Of a DNA stretch of 64,000 nt, positions 22,642 to 35,134 are shown piece by piece; position 1 is the stretch's first letter; every line of letters starts with the position of its first letter. The notes below the pieces were generated by a model, which searched no databases, was not told the DNA's origin, and saw only the letters and a program-made list of their open reading frames with translations. A program made the position numbers and the translations under genes. This DNA is from Pictodentalium vernedei (lineage: Eukaryota; Mollusca; Scaphopoda; Dentaliida; Dentaliidae): the NCBI GenBank assembly GCA_031216915.1, contig CM062297.1:830082786-830146785 (forward strand), written 5' to 3'.

Positions 22642-22955
22642 CAGTTGAAACTAGAAGCCCTGTCACGACATGTGCGCTTGTCTAGGCTTAATTGCGCGTA
22701 TGAATTGCGCACAATTGACATATCGAATGGCATTCAAAGCACGGCAGGTTCTCCATGTTACTCATAGCAAACACATGCAATGTTTCTACCAATGGACCGC
22801 CGGGTTACGCGGAGGACCATTGGCTGAAACAATACTTGTGCACAGGCCATATGTACAAAATTTGATAGCCTTACTATGGTCATAACGCGTAGATCAACGC
22901 GCAGATCGACGTGCTATTTGTTCGCATTTCATGACAGGACTTCTAATTTTAACTG
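22642..22955. mobile_element. Tc1/mariner-like MITE, family D, copy 2
   Basis: TA-CAGTTGAAACTAGAAGCCC on the left and GACTTCTAATTTTAACTG-TA on the right. The core around 22790-22815 has AATGGACCGCCGGGTTACGC with a shortened second arm. Confidence 0.82.
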
Positions 22956-23380
22956 TAAGTCAGTATTAGAGGAGTGCCTAGTTGGCCTGTATCGAGTGGT
23001 GGCATTGGTGTCCAAACTGAGGCCGAAGACACTGACGCCTAAGGGGTCAAAATGGGAAAGACAGTGCCAAATATGTAATTTGAGTCCATCCGTAAACAAG
23101 GTGCACTTCATTTTAAATGTCGGCCTAATAGAACAAGATTCTCTGGGAGTACAATGAGGAAGTGGCTTAGAAGAATGAAGGATATTTGACTGTAGGGTGA
23201 TACAAGGGAGAGCGCTGCTGATCGGTAATATTGAGAAGAAGAAAGTCAGGATAGCCTCATTCAGTTTGCTTCTTGGTGTTGAGAGGCGAGAATCGTCGAT
23301 GTTTAGAGCACAGAAACTATCAAGGGCCTCTAATTTGATTGCCACGACAAATCAGCGGCTCGTCGAAGGATCTTATGTGT
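22956..23380. other. Intron sequence without recognised features
   Basis: Overlapping frames of 88-138 residues on both strands share no recognisable domain and partly run into the neighbouring MITE. Confidence 0.45.
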
Positions 23381-23384
23381 GGCC

Positions 23385-23870
23385 TCTAGATCTGGAAATG
23401 TGCGAAGCGTCCATCTTGGACCTATCTATCTGGAGAGAGTCCATCTGGAACACCTCCATCTAGGTAGGGCCTACCTGAGACCGATATATCGGGAAAGTAT
23501 CTGTTTGAGACCCGTCCATCTGGAAAGCGCCTACCTGGGATATGCGGTAGAGAATCGTCTAACTGGGAGGCGTCCATTTTAACAACTTTTATCTGGAATG
23601 TAATCGCTGAAGTAAATTAGTATCCTGCTGCAGCAAGTTAGTATACTGCTGCATCACGTTATTACCCTGTTGAAAGAAGATGTCTATGTTGTTGCAACAA
23701 GATATTAACTTGCTGCAGTCCGACACTACATGTGTATGTTGGTGCAACAAGACAATAATGTGTTGCCCCAAGATCCTAACCTGCTGGACCACGAAATTAA
23801 CCTGCGGCATAATGATAACTAATTACCTGCTGCAACTTGTTACAATAAGATAACTATGTGCAAGGAGATA
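23385..23870. repeat. Two adjoining degenerate minisatellites
   Basis: From 23390 to 23580, variants of CCATCTGGAAAGCGCCTACC recur. From 23600 to 23870, variants of CTGCTGCAACAAGATAATAA recur about every 24-28 bp. Both are heavily diverged and non-coding. Confidence 0.6.
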
Positions 23871-23879
23871 ATAACTGGC

Positions 23880-24998
23880 TGCAGTAAGATAAAAATGCAA
23901 AAAATCTTTGGCACTATAATACGCAGCCGTGGCAATCTGCTTGAAATGGGGACAGAACTTTCGATCGGTACAGTAGAAATGTGAAGTTAACGCGGAGATG
24001 TAGCTGAAAGCAGGTTTGTACTTCCAGTGATTTTTTGCACAATTCCAATAATGGATGGGGTGGGGGCTGACAGTGATATCGCCCCTTCTTACGTCAGTGA
24101 CGAAAACAACTGCATCTATTCTCTTGGGAAATCGATTTCAATGAGCTCGTTGCTATGAAGGGTCATAAGCTACGTTTTGGAGGCAAAAAACTGAATACGA
24201 AATAATGAGTGGATTATAACCCCATCCGCCATTTTAGCAAGGGTCTGGACCAGCCACTGTATATTTCACATCACTTGAAGTAATCCCCACTTCGCTAGTC
24301 TTCTCCCTGTGAGGTCCAACATTTAAAGAATATCGGGATGGAAATCGTCTACAGGGAGGGATTGATCCAGGATGTTTCGTAACGGATTTAGAGGGGGTGG
24401 GTGGCTAAATGTACAAAATCTGCAAATACTGTTTCAAAAACATTTATCCAGTATTTTTATACCATGGTTACCTATTCTATAATATATGAAAAGCCTATGA
24501 TATAAATTTTAGCTTTACACACTGATCGTGGTGAACACGCCAGCAATGGGATTTCGGTAGTTGAAATTTACACCTACAGTGGAACTACATCCAAGTTGAC
24601 CTTTGTTGACATCGACCTGAATGCAACTTGCCTAAATTTATCGCACGTCACCTCACGAAGAGTGAAATGAAAGGACAATTATTTATTACGTTTTTTAAGG
24701 AGTTTACCCCATAATACACCAAACCTTAACAAACATGCATTGTCTCATGTTAATAAAGCATTCATATCTCGAAATGGTATGTTGTCATGCTATTAAAATG
24801 AAAAAGGCCCCGTTTCATTTTCCATTTCGTTTCGGCGATAAAATTGACACCGGATGTACCGCCCACCGATGCTCGTGTAAACAAAAACAGATTCGCACGT
24901 ATGTTCGTCTGGTGCTCAGTAAAATCGATAAAAAATGATAGCGACTATTAATAATCTGTCGATCATGGTGTAAATAAAATATACACAAAATAGCCCGG
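23880..24998. other. Intron sequence with one MITE remnant
   Basis: At about 24135-24200 a decayed subfamily A MITE core is visible (AATGAGCTCGTTGCTATGAA then GGGTCATAAGC). The rest looks single-copy and I see no gene in it. Confidence 0.5.
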
Positions 24999-25000
24999 TG

Positions 25001-25095
25001 TACCAAATGTTCACCACTCGTGGTGAAGTGGTGTTAACCGCGAACCAAAGTATCGCAGTTAACACCACTTCACCACTCGTGGTGAACATTTGGTA
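25001..25095. repeat. Perfect 38-bp inverted repeat
   Basis: Arms at 25001-25038 and 25058-25095 (TACCAAATGTTCACCACTCG and on to GTTAAC) match without error across a 19-bp spacer. Each arm itself contains CACCACTCGTGGTG, a smaller palindrome. No related copy seen elsewhere in the window. Confidence 0.9.
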
Positions 25096-25099
25096 CATC

Positions 25100-26940
25100 A
25101 AGCTACTATGGGTACATTCTATATATACAGAATATGCACTGATCGATTTGGCACTCGGCTATCCGATGAGTGATCATTGCCCCAACCATTTAAAGCCGGA
25201 TCAATGAGAACATGCAGACCCCAGCAAAGGAAATTACAGTTAATAGATCATCGTGAGGATGACATTTCTTTGACCAGTTCGAACGTTAAGACCCATTCTA
25301 ATATCGCATGTGGGTGAACCCAAACATCGCTGAAACGGATGCACCCACAAGCAGTTTAAAGCCTGTTAAATGGGAATCGGTTGTCCCCTTCTATACATAT
25401 GCTTTCCTTCGCCCGTTCTAGTGCAGGTGGCGATGGATGAGTGCCAGTGTGAATATGAGGAGGAGGGATCGGGTGTGTGTTGTAGCAGCACTCGCGGGAT
25501 GGCAAGACAATCCTGTAAGTTAGATACGTCAGGACACCTAACAATTTAATTAATTTATTTCAGAAGCTTTCCCAGCTTTAAACAAATAAAAATAGCAACC
25601 AGTGACAACTGAAATGATTCTGAAAAACGTTCTAACTTGGAATTGTAAAAATAACAACAAACGCCATCTAATATATCAAATTTTAATCTCAGTGTCAGAT
25701 CAACCACTTTTACTGCCACGTTCATTTCTCGTTGATGTGAAGGTATACCCCATTTGTTTTCAGAAATTAGATTATCCAAGAGTGGCATTTTGCTTCACCA
25801 GATTGTGACAAGGTTAATTGAAATTCTTAGCCAATACGTTCCACAAGCGCCCCCTGGTTGTATGTCAAACTCATCGAACATCTTCAAAAGAGAACTCTAT
25901 CAAGGCTGCATCAGTCAAGAATGTGTTTGAATATTTTCTTCCAACCTATCCTGCAAGACAGATAAGTTGAAAATCAATGACTTTGTATAGAGAGATATAT
26001 TTTCCTTTTTCTGCATTGCTTGTAAAGACGGGTTTAACATGATTGAGTATTCTTCAGCTTAATTTCAGCAGCGAATAAACACATCTATTTGACACAGACA
26101 TACATCATCGGAGTGCAGGGCTTGTCTACAAGTCACCAATGATATTGCCAAGGTAATTTGAGAGAAGTAACTATAGATTAAGTTTGGCATTGAATGATAA
26201 AACATTTTATATAGCAGGTATTTTAAGCATAAAAATGTATTTATTAAATGTGACTTTCTCTCCCAAATGATTATCAATTAAATGCCTCACAATATTGACA
26301 AAGAAATTAGATGGTCATTTGGAGGGTGATAATTATACAATTTACTCACCATATTATTATATCTGCTGCATCGGAAATTATTTACATCAGTTTTGTTAAA
26401 TTACACTGCAGACAGGTTTCTGCTGCAAGAGACTATCCATGCAATGGATGCAAATAAGAAGAAACAAATTATGGTCAATTACAGAACTTGCTTTCAGTAT
26501 GTTATTTTAAGTTTTTCACTAACGTTTGGGGTGGTGATGTGTGGTCAAAATTATGTTTATTTTATAATCTACATTTGCAAAGTAGAAAATTGAAGGTCTG
26601 ATGTCCAGATCTCCGCCGACATTTGGAACAAATCCTAATTATGTTATGTTACATTTTGAGTGATAAAGGGTGGGTGGGTGTAAAATATATTCGAGTACTT
26701 TCTTGGGGTGGGGGAAGGGCAAAAAAGGGTAGTGGTTGGCCCTGAAAATCTCCTCATGCAAATTTTTGGCACACCTTCCAGCACATTTTTTGCAACCCTC
26801 CTCTGCTCAGTTCCCCATTCCAGCCACTACTCGGTTTTCCATTTCATAAACTGTTTGCACCCCAGGTTTAATATACGCCATCAGCAAATTCGTCGTCATG
26901 TGATGACATAATTTCGTGGAGTGATGTGGACCTCCTGACA
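25100..26940. other. Long stretch of intron with no recognised feature
   Basis: AT-rich, apparently the largest block free of recognisable mobile elements. No missing aminopeptidase exon is expected here because exons 2 and 3 join perfectly around it. Confidence 0.5.
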
Positions 26941-26946
26941 TTTTAA

Positions 26947-27165
26947 CCCGACCGGCGATATTCACAAAAATCGACAATTAATTTTCATTATTTTTTTCTT
27001 TTTTTGTCTGAAAAACATAGGTTATGACCTCTCTTTGGAACGAGCTCACCGAGTTCGTTCCAAAGGGGGATCCCAACCTATGTTTTTGAGACAAAAAATG
27101 AAAAACATTAGTTATTCAAGAATTCCGTTAGCAAGTGTCGTCTGCTTTTCACGTTAGGTAAAGGG
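26947..27165. mobile_element. piggyBac-like MITE, subfamily A
   Basis: TTAA precedes CCCGACCGGCG (left terminus decayed); the right end is GTTAGGTAAAGGG followed by TAAC. Full palindrome with AAAACATAGGTTATGACC and complement around GAGCTCACCGAGTTC. Confidence 0.82.
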
Positions 27166-27908
27166 TAACCTGGAATGCAAATATCAGATTCATTGTCACG
27201 AAAGTGTAACCAACAAAGTAAATTGACAAATTGTACACCTTTTGTGTCTTTAGCATTCTCCTGCGCATAGTTATGAACGATTTTATCTGCCGTATAATAT
27301 CCCTCTGTGAAGACCCACTGTAGCTTTTATTTTGTCAAAAGCTCATTCAGTTACATAGAAACTCTCGCCATTTATTTTTTTTGCTTGAGTTTAAAGAACA
27401 GATTAATTCAGATATTGGTATTAAAATAATACATGGGTAGAAATAATACATGGATTAGAAAACAATATGGGAGTAATAAAATTCATAAGAATGTGTTTGG
27501 GATTCGACAGAAAGGTTTGTAGCTTTTAAACGAAATGTCCCTAAATAAACACTGTCACCCTGAATTTGTTATTTAGCTGGCTAGATAGGTTGCAAGCATA
27601 GGTACTTACATTTGTAGTGCAGCGTGTAAATATTTGGTTCATACATGCCAATGCAAACAAACGCGAGGAATTTAAGATTTCCAATCAAATACCTGCTGTG
27701 CAATTCTGGGTATCATAGAACTAATATACGATCAATGAAACGTTTAGTGCATGTAGTACATGTGACACTGCATGGACGAGTCTGTCATTAACCATCCCTT
27801 ATATAGACCTACTGTTTCCTTCATTTCCAAAATATCATTCTGACAGAACAGGGTTCACTAGAAGTGTAATGGGAAAATGGAATGGTGGAACGAAAGACAA
27901 GTGATTTA
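27166..27908. other. Intron sequence without recognised features
   Basis: AT-rich with no repeat family, RNA or coding evidence. Confidence 0.45.
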
Positions 27909-27910
27909 TA

Positions 27911-28168
27911 CAGTACGTGGAGAGTGGATTGTAACTAAATCACCCATGGAGTGGAGTTATCACCCAAAGTATCACTTTCAAGTTCTGTACATATGGACAA
28001 AAAACACAAGCAATGTTTCAGACAATGGACCTCCGGGTTGAACCCGGAGGTCCATTGACTGGAACTTTGCTTGTGATGTTTATGCTTTGTAACAAATTTG
28101 CAATTATTGCATCGGTGGAATCTTCACTCTGCGGGTGGTTTAGTGATAATACACTCTCCACGTTGTGT
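27911..28168. mobile_element. Tc1/mariner-like MITE, family C, copy 2
   Basis: TA-CAGTACGTGGAGAGTGGAT on the left, ACACTCTCCACGTTGTG on the right. Core palindrome CAATGGACCTCCGGGTTGAA / CCCGGAGGTCCATTG at 28022-28057. Confidence 0.87.
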
Positions 28169-28781
28169 GTGATACGAAAGAGGAGATTATTATGCTGATC
28201 AATGAAATTTGGAAGAAAGAAGTACTTGAAAAGGGGTTAAACACTTCATTTCTGAGTGTTTGGAGAGGACAACGGATGAGGGAGGGAGCAGCATTTTGGG
28301 GCACATAGGTAATCAAGGACTTCTCATATGAGAGCTACGACAAACAAATGGTTTGGCCAAAGATTTATTATAATTTATTCTCATTACGATCTCCGACTTG
28401 GATATTATTGCATTAAAAATGACGCTTTCTTCTAGAATGTTTATGGGTGAACACTAAAAAGAGAATATCTAGCAAGCTCATAGTTCACATTGAAATTTTA
28501 CGAAACGAGATTTTTGTAAATTTCTCCTTAAACTGGGGATTGGTTGGAAATCCAATATTTAATGACAATCAAGCCTCTTTCGAGGTCCCACCCTAATTTA
28601 CAAGATTGGTAAACCGGGAACGAGTGGTAGTTAATGAGTACTAGTCATCGTGAATCCTATGTCGTAGCCGACTCACGTACACGTAGATGATTTCCCCTTA
28701 CGGGACAATTGGGCATTCCTGCCCCGTTCCTGAGGTATAGCTATTTTCTATATTATATATTCTCATTTGTTATTTCTTTCT
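28169..28781. other. Intron sequence without recognised features
   Basis: No repeat family or gene recognised. Confidence 0.45.
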
Positions 28782-28794
28782 ATCAAACTACAAT

Positions 28795-29164
28795 TTATTT
28801 ATTTATTGGTGTTTAAGGTCACATATTTCTGCACAATGGCTAATCATGACCATGGCAGTTTTACGGGTGGAGGAAGACGGAGTACCCGGAGAAAACCACC
28901 GAGCAACGGCGAGCAACTGTCAGCTCCACAACATAGCAACTCCACACAAGCAGGGTTTGCATTGGTTGAAGACAGGTGCACCATCGACGTGCAGTACGCC
29001 TTAGTACACAACGCCACCGTGCCCCCACGTGGGAAATGGGGATGAAGTGTCTTGCCCAAGGACACAACGCAGTTGCTGCAGGTGGGATTCGAACTGAGGA
29101 CCTCTCGGCTTGCAGCTTTCACTTCTACCAACTGAGCCACCGCACCCCCGCCCCCCCCCCCCCC
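28795..29164 (-). mobile_element. SINE with tRNA-like head
   Basis: Minus-strand head GTGGCTCAGTTGGTAGAAGT with B box GGATTCGAAC-type, the common body, and an (AAAT)n tail. Flanked by the 13-bp duplication ATCAAACTACAAT (28782-28794 and 29165-29177). A poly-C/G run of about 16 lies at the 5' boundary. Confidence 0.92.
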
Positions 29165-29179
29165 ATCAAACTACAATAT

Positions 29180-29744
29180 ACGCACCCCAATGAGGATTAA
29201 TAACAAGTCATGTCAATAGTATGCCTTCGCGATGACGAGTGTCGGTAATCGCTACTTTCAATGGGTCATTTTTAATACTACAGGCACAACTTGTCATGTT
29301 CTTATTCTTTATAATCCTCTCTTATTATGTATGAACGCTCTCTTTAATGCGGAACGGTTATACATTAGCCTGGAATCTTACTGTCGAATCCACAACCGAC
29401 TGTACCATGCAGTTACATGATATTTTGAAGTTCGAAATAAAAGTTGTTTCAAATAAATCGACAGCGAGTTGAAGATCGAATTTGTCACTTGATCTAAAAC
29501 CCGATAGAATATGCCGACAAAGATAGAGACAATATAAAAAAAGTCGCATTCAATGCTGCTTCGAATTCTGTTGTGGGAAAACATACACCGTTTAACAAGG
29601 TGTGTGGAATAATCAACTCAGATCGCTCCCGCACCATCACTTAGTCTTCAGGTCAACTCGGTTACTATCATTGTTGACTCTCTTGCCTATGTTACCATTC
29701 AGTATGATGTACGTTTTGCAGAGACACCGATATTAACAGAAGTC
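29180..29744. other. Intron sequence without recognised features
   Basis: No feature recognised; short frames on both strands have no family resemblance. Confidence 0.45.
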
Positions 29745-30285
29745 CCGAAGAAACTAGGATCTCATACACAGAACGACATGCTCGTGTTAATGCGTAAATC
29801 GATATGGCACGAGTGCCGACGCGGAAGGATAGAACGAGAGGCCTCAGGCCTCGAGTTTTATCCTTCCGCGATGGCACAAGTGCCATATCGATTAACGCAT
29901 TCACACATGCGTGTCGTTCTGTGTTTATTACACGCCTTAACGACTATAAAAAAACAGTTATTAGAAAAAGACAACTATGAGCAAAAAGAACACATTTTAT
30001 CGCCAACCAAATTTACGATGGGAAACTGTGTTACTATTTCGTCTCCTGAGTTTCAATGTGTTCTATGTGCCTAATGGAACATAGAATGCATTGGCACTCA
30101 GGGGACGATTTTTATCTATCACTAGTGATTCAAATTGTAATTGCAGTGCACGATTTGTAGAAAACTCCAATGAAATTTCGCTTCTTTATAAAAATAGTCC
30201 GTCAACCATTTCCGCACACGTGCGCGAAACAGATTTTCATTTCCCGCATGGTTTAACATTGCTGTAGATGGGGATTTAAAAAAAA
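29745..30285. mobile_element. Multi-hairpin repeat family E, copy 2 (reversed)
   Basis: Holds a long hairpin at about 29765-29930 (ACACAGAACGACATGCTCGT and mirror, with GTTAATCGATATGGCAC in both arms around GAGGCCTCAGGCCTC), a second hairpin at about 30043-30108 (GTTTCAATGTGTTCTATGTG) and a third CACACGTGCG palindrome. Complete relative to copy 1. Confidence 0.75.
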
Positions 30286-30289
30286 GAGG

Positions 30290-30730
30290 TGTGTAAAAAA
30301 AAAAGCTTCCGACATGATGAGACGAGAGATGAAATTTTCCGACAGTGTTCCTGGTTCGTTGACCGTCGGCACGAACTTGAAACCTTTCTCAATAAAGTCA
30401 TTTAACTCCTTGCATGCAGGTGCCGGATATTCCTACCCAGGACATGATATCTCATGGAACTGAAATAAGTATAATTTTGACACATTTAACCAAACTGCCC
30501 ACCTCAAAATTGAATGGACGTTTTGTGCAATGATTTCTTGAGTTAAATTTCAATGAATTTTCCATCCAATCGGGTCATGGCTGCTTCATAGTAGCCATGA
30601 CTAGATTTGGTGAAAACTGTTTTGAAAATACTCGGCGGGTTAAGAGTTGCAACAAAAAACAGATCCAAAACATTCTTTTATTATTATTGTTTTGATTTGT
30701 TACTTTCTTTTAACGAAAATAATGCTTTAA
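30290..30730. other. Intron sequence without recognised features
   Basis: Begins with an A-rich run. No gene or repeat family recognised. Confidence 0.45.
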
Positions 30731-30974
30731 TCCTTTACCCAACGAATCGCCCGCGTCCGCCCGCGTAATATGCAAATTCAGCAGTTGAAAAAATCTTATT
30801 TTTCAAAACATTTCAACAAAACCATATCATGTGACCCCTCGTTGGAACGAGCTCGTCGAGCTCGTTCCAACGAGGGGTCACATGATATGGTTTTGTTGAC
30901 ATTTTTTTTAAAAAAAATGAAGAAAATGATATTTAAAATAATAAATTTTGATAGCGTCTGCGGTGGGTAAAGGG
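30731..30974. mobile_element. piggyBac-like MITE, subfamily B, with intact TTAA duplication
   Basis: TTAA on both sides (30727-30730, 30975-30978). Ends are TCCTTTACCCAACG and GTGGGTAAAGGG. Full palindrome with a perfect core CGTTGGAACGAGCTCGTCGA and complement. Confidence 0.92.
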
Positions 30975-30987
30975 TTAAAATACTAAT

Positions 30988-33011
30988 AACAAGAGGCCCC
31001 ACGGGGCCTGAAGCGCTCATCTTGTACAGAACACAATTTAAACAAAGTCCAAGAATGAGTCTACATTAAGCAAGCCATCTCCATAGGCTACACTGTCAAT
31101 CCTTGAGTCCCTCAGGAGTGACAAATAATCTGGGCATCATGCCTTTTCTTCAGTTGATCATAAGTAAAATGTAGAGCTGCCATATGAAGCCCCTTGATAC
31201 AACCTATGTGGATTAATCTTAGTACATGTACCTCTAGAGGGTACTGAATACAAAATTTTTAATTCTTCAGCAAAATGGCCAATTCCGGCTCCCATAGAGA
31301 GCCCAAATATTAACCCAGGCTCTTGATTTGAACACAATTAAATCTGACTTCCCTAGAGATGTTGTGTACTGAATATGAAAGCATTCTGACTGTTGGATCT
31401 GAAGAAGAGAAATTGTAAAGAAATTTCTTCGAATTGCACTAAGTTCAAATTTGGGTTACCATAGCGAGCCCAAATATTGACCTATGGATCCGATTTGAAC
31501 AAACTTTAATCTGACCCTCCCCCCCCCCCACCCCCCCCCCCCCCCCCCTAGAGATGTTGTATACCAAATGTGAAAGCATTCTGACAAGTGAATCTGAAGA
31601 AGAAGATTTTTGAAGAAATTCCCTCATATTGTACTAAGTTAAATTTCATGTTCCCATATGGAGCCCAAATATTAACCTAGGCACTCGAATTGAACAACTT
31701 GGAATCTGATCCCCCTAGAGATATTGTATACCAAATATAAAAGCATTCCGACTGGTGGATCTGAAGAAGAAGATTTTTAAAGAAATTTTCTCATATTGCA
31801 CTAAGTAAAAATTTGGGCTACCATAGTGAGCCCAAATATATACCTAGGAATTTGATTTGAACAAACTTGAATCTGACCCCCATAGAGATGTTGCATACCA
31901 AATATCAAAGCATTCTGACTGATGGATCTGAAGAAGAAGATTTTTTTTAAATTACCCTCCATATTGAACAAAGATAAAAATGTGGGCTTCCGTAGGAAGC
32001 CCAAATATTAACCTAGGGACTTGGTTTGAACAATCTAGAATCTGACCCTCATAACAATGATGTATACCAAATATTAAAAGATTCTGATTGGTGGTTCTGA
32101 AGAAGAAGATTTTTAAAGAATATTCCCCATATTACCCTATGTTAAAACTTCGGGCTCCTGTAGAGAGCCCAAATATGAACCAATGAGCTTTATTTCTACA
32201 AACTTTTATCTGACCCCCCCTATGAATGCTGTATACCAAATATCAAAAGATTCTGATGATTGGTTCTGGAGAAATGATTTTTAAAAATTTTTGCAAATAT
32301 GCTGACTCAGCATTTTTTCGATGCCCATTACAGAACACACTAACATAACCGATGGCAATTTTTTTTTACCATTCAATTCTACTGGTCGTAAGGATACTTC
32401 ATACCAAATAAAAGCTCTCTGTTCCGTGGGGTTTGGGAAATATGGGCGTTTGAAAATATTTCTATTTTTAGCTCCCAGGTTTCCCATGGGGATGCGGGAA
32501 TTTTTTTTTTGCATGGGTCAAGTACTTATGACCCAATACTACCACAAACCAAATTTGGTTCATACTGGACCATCGGTTCAGAAAATAGAAATTTTGGGCG
32601 GGGCCAAAAATCTTACCCCTCCTATTACAACGCCAAATATTACTTTACGAACTTTGTTTGAACAAATTTGATTCTACACCTCATATGAAAGCCCCATAGC
32701 AAATATCAAGTCATTGTACACACTGGTTCTTGAGAAGAAGATTTTAAAAATATTTTTGAGCATTTTCCCCCACTCCCTCCCTATGGGGCTGGGCATGCTG
32801 AGTTGAACAAAAATGAAATACCCCTTTGGGACCATCACTCACACAAACTTTCACTTGAATTGGCCCAGTGGCTTTGGAGGAGAAGACCAAAACATGGTGT
32901 TGACGGACGACGGACGACGGACGCCGGACGACGGACGACAGACGACGGACGACGGACGACGGACGGGAAGCGATTAGATTAGCTCAGCTTGACTTTGTCA
33001 AGATGAGCTAA
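30988..33011 (+). mobile_element. Helitron-like element H2, copy 1 (168-bp core repeat)
   Basis: Left end AACAAGAGGCCCCACGGGGC then GCGCTCATCTTGTACAG. A tandem core of about 168 bp follows, with landmark ctgaagaagaag at 31593, 31761, 31928 and 32097, then a less repetitive part and a (GGACGAC)n microsatellite (about 32905-32965). The 3' end is a hairpin, TAGCTCAGCTTGAC / GTCAAGATGAGCTA, finishing in CTAA. The left GCTCATCTTG matches the hairpin arm. CTAATAAC at both borders (30983, 33008) is a candidate duplication. No coding capacity. Confidence 0.78.
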
Positions 33012-33217
33012 TAACCGAACACTAGTCGTTTGTCATATTCTTATAACGCGTACGTTCACACAATGGCTATATGAAACACAATTGGAGTTTTTTGTAAGGA
33101 AAGTTCTGGTTTCGTCAAATCGCCATCTTTTTTTTTATAAATTTGCGGCTTTCAAATAAAATGTTGGCATTCGAGCGGCAATCATTTGTTCGGACAGACA
33201 ATAAAACAGTTCCGACA

Positions 33218-33450
33218 AGGGGCGTAGGAAGCTTATAATATTGGGTGGGGGGAGGGGGTATTGTAAACGGGAGATTGTAGGAGACAGCACGGCCACCTTT
33301 GGCGGCTCGCTCTGCGTAGCCGAACCCTGGGGAAGAGTGCGGGAGGGGGATACCAGAAAAATTTGTGAAATATGAACTACTGAGAGCTCATTTCCTCTCT
33401 TCTCAAGTGAAAAAATCAAGGTATCGTTGCTGTTATTTTTTGGTGTTTAT
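33218..33450. repeat. Copy 2 of the inverted duplicate (partner at 6836-7058)
   Basis: Reverse complement of 6836-7058 and, like it, attached to a subfamily A MITE (33451-33693). Differences are mostly point changes plus a longer G-run near 33243. Confidence 0.8.
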
Positions 33451-33693
33451 CCCTTTACCTGACTTAAAAAGCAGACGACACTTCCAAAAAAAATTTTTGA
33501 ATAACTAATTTTTTTCATTTTTTGTCTCCAAAACATTGGCTATGACCCCTCATTGGAACGGGCTCGACGAGCTAGTTCCCATGAGGGGTCATAACCTATG
33601 TTTTTTAGACAAAAAATGAAAAAAATCATGAAAATTAATTGGCGATTTTTGAGAATAGCGCTGGGGGGTTTTGGCAGTTACGTTGGGTAAATG
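33451..33693. mobile_element. piggyBac-like MITE, subfamily A
   Basis: TTAT then CCCTTTACCTGAC, ending CGTTGGGTAAATGA. Full palindrome around GGGCTCGACGAGCT with ATGACCCCTCATTGG arms. Unlike its counterpart at 6646-6835, both arms are kept. Confidence 0.83.
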
Positions 33694-34046
33694 ATTCACT
33701 GTTGCAAAGATTTCTGAAGGCCGTTTCCAACAGTGCGCCACATTGTGTCAGTTCATAAACACAAAAAACGAAGCTTCCCCTTCAAATGGAGAACTCGATT
33801 CTAACGCAGTCCGTCCATCCACAAAAGTGAAAGACTTTCTAATGGTGTTTGATTTTTGTTTTTCAAGGTAACATCAAAATTCAAACATCCGCACGACACA
33901 GATTAATTTTTTTAATGGAGTGCCGTCTCACCGGAAAGTGATGCTTAAGCCGTTGGGACATAAATAATTAAGGTATCTTCGATCAAACGCCTGAAGTTAA
34001 TATATAAAACATTTTAAATTTAATTTAACATGCACGCTCCTGTTAC

Positions 34047-34188
34047 CTTGACAGGCATGTTGGATAACGCAATGTAACCATCTTGATGAATGAGTTTCAC
34101 CGAGTATTCGGCTTTTATATTTGGTTCGTCAAAACAAGGAAACGCTCTCCTTGCGGAAACTGGCTCAAACTTTGACGTTGCTAAGCTC
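34047..34188 (-). CDS. M1 aminopeptidase, exon 2 (RAFPCFDEP block)
   Basis: Second coding exon, 142 bp, residues 206 (split Arg) to 253. The acceptor is TTTTCAG|GAGC and the donor AAG|GTAACA. The translation [19 protein letters not shown], followed by DEP at 226-228, is the invariant M1 block usually written [18 protein letters not shown]. It is followed by [10 protein letters not shown] and LSNMPVK, the end of the first beta-sheet domain. Phase 2 in and phase 0 out match the neighbouring exons with no gap. It lies alone between introns of 27.9 kb and 13.7 kb. The longest simple open frames here do not show it; it was found by looking for family motifs between splice sites. Confidence 0.95.
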
Positions 34189-34189
34189 C

Positions 34190-35040
34190 TGAAAATAGAA
34201 AAAATGCATTTTTTTTACCGTGACCAGCATTTTGACAGGAAAAATTAAATAAACACTCTTAAGATTATCGTCCCTTTTCCGCGCGCCACATTCCTCCCGA
34301 CACGAAGATTTTCAAATTGCACCGAGCTCAAGTCATCGTTTACAATTTCCATGTTTGTCTCAATTCTTAATGTTCCGTGACAAGCTGATTATCCTTGAAT
34401 GCTGGAAATACGCCCGGAAAGAGCTATAAGGCATGTTCTTAACAAACGAAAAAAAACTATGCTGAGTTTATGGCAACCTAGATAATGTAAGTTCACGGGG
34501 CAGTGTAATACATGAGTCTGAGGTCGAAGTAAATATATCCCTGACAGGAAACTTACACACACATTAATGAGTCCAACCTGTTTCTTTGGGCTTATTATGT
34601 CCTCCTTCAAATTTGTGTAAAAGAGTGACGTTTTTCAGTATCTTGGAAAATTATAAATATTATTTCACAAATCTGAGAAAAGTGAGAATTGGATTTTACG
34701 ATTGATTGATGAATAATTAGTATTGTAAATGTTATTTTGACGACAAGAAAGTTACTATTTCTTGCTTTCCCTATAAATGCTGCCAAATTACGTAAAAATC
34801 AATGAAATAAAATTAATATCTTCACTGGTGAGAACGTGTAATTTTGTAGTTATTGCGCAGTCAGCTATGTCGGTGTATTAAAAACGGTTTACAAAACTGA
34901 CCAAATGGTGATACTGAGACAATTTTGATATAGAAAAGTTTTTACATGCTGCCAATTTATTTAAAAAACTTGTTCACAGTATTGCGTTAACAAAAGCGGA
35001 CATATTATTTTGGCTAGATCCTCACTCTTTCGCGATCCGA
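34190..35040. other. Intron 1 sequence next to exon 2, no recognised feature
   Basis: The polypyrimidine/branch region upstream of the exon 2 acceptor lies here on the minus strand (complement of aaaaatgcattttttttacc). Nothing else recognised. Confidence 0.45.
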
Positions 35041-35051
35041 GCTAAATTCCA

Positions 35052-35134
35052 CGTAAGTGTTTCTTCAAATTTGGAAAGAGATGGTAGTCACTTGGTGACT
35101 ACCATCTCTTTCCAAATTTGAAGAAACACTTACG
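35052..35134. repeat. Perfect 39-bp inverted repeat made from transposase coding sequence
   Basis: Arms 35052-35090 and 35096-35134 are exact complements with a 5-bp spacer (CTTGG). The right arm is the start of the mariner fragment and encodes DYHLFPNLKKHLR, so the left arm is an inverted copy of coding sequence. Confidence 0.92.
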
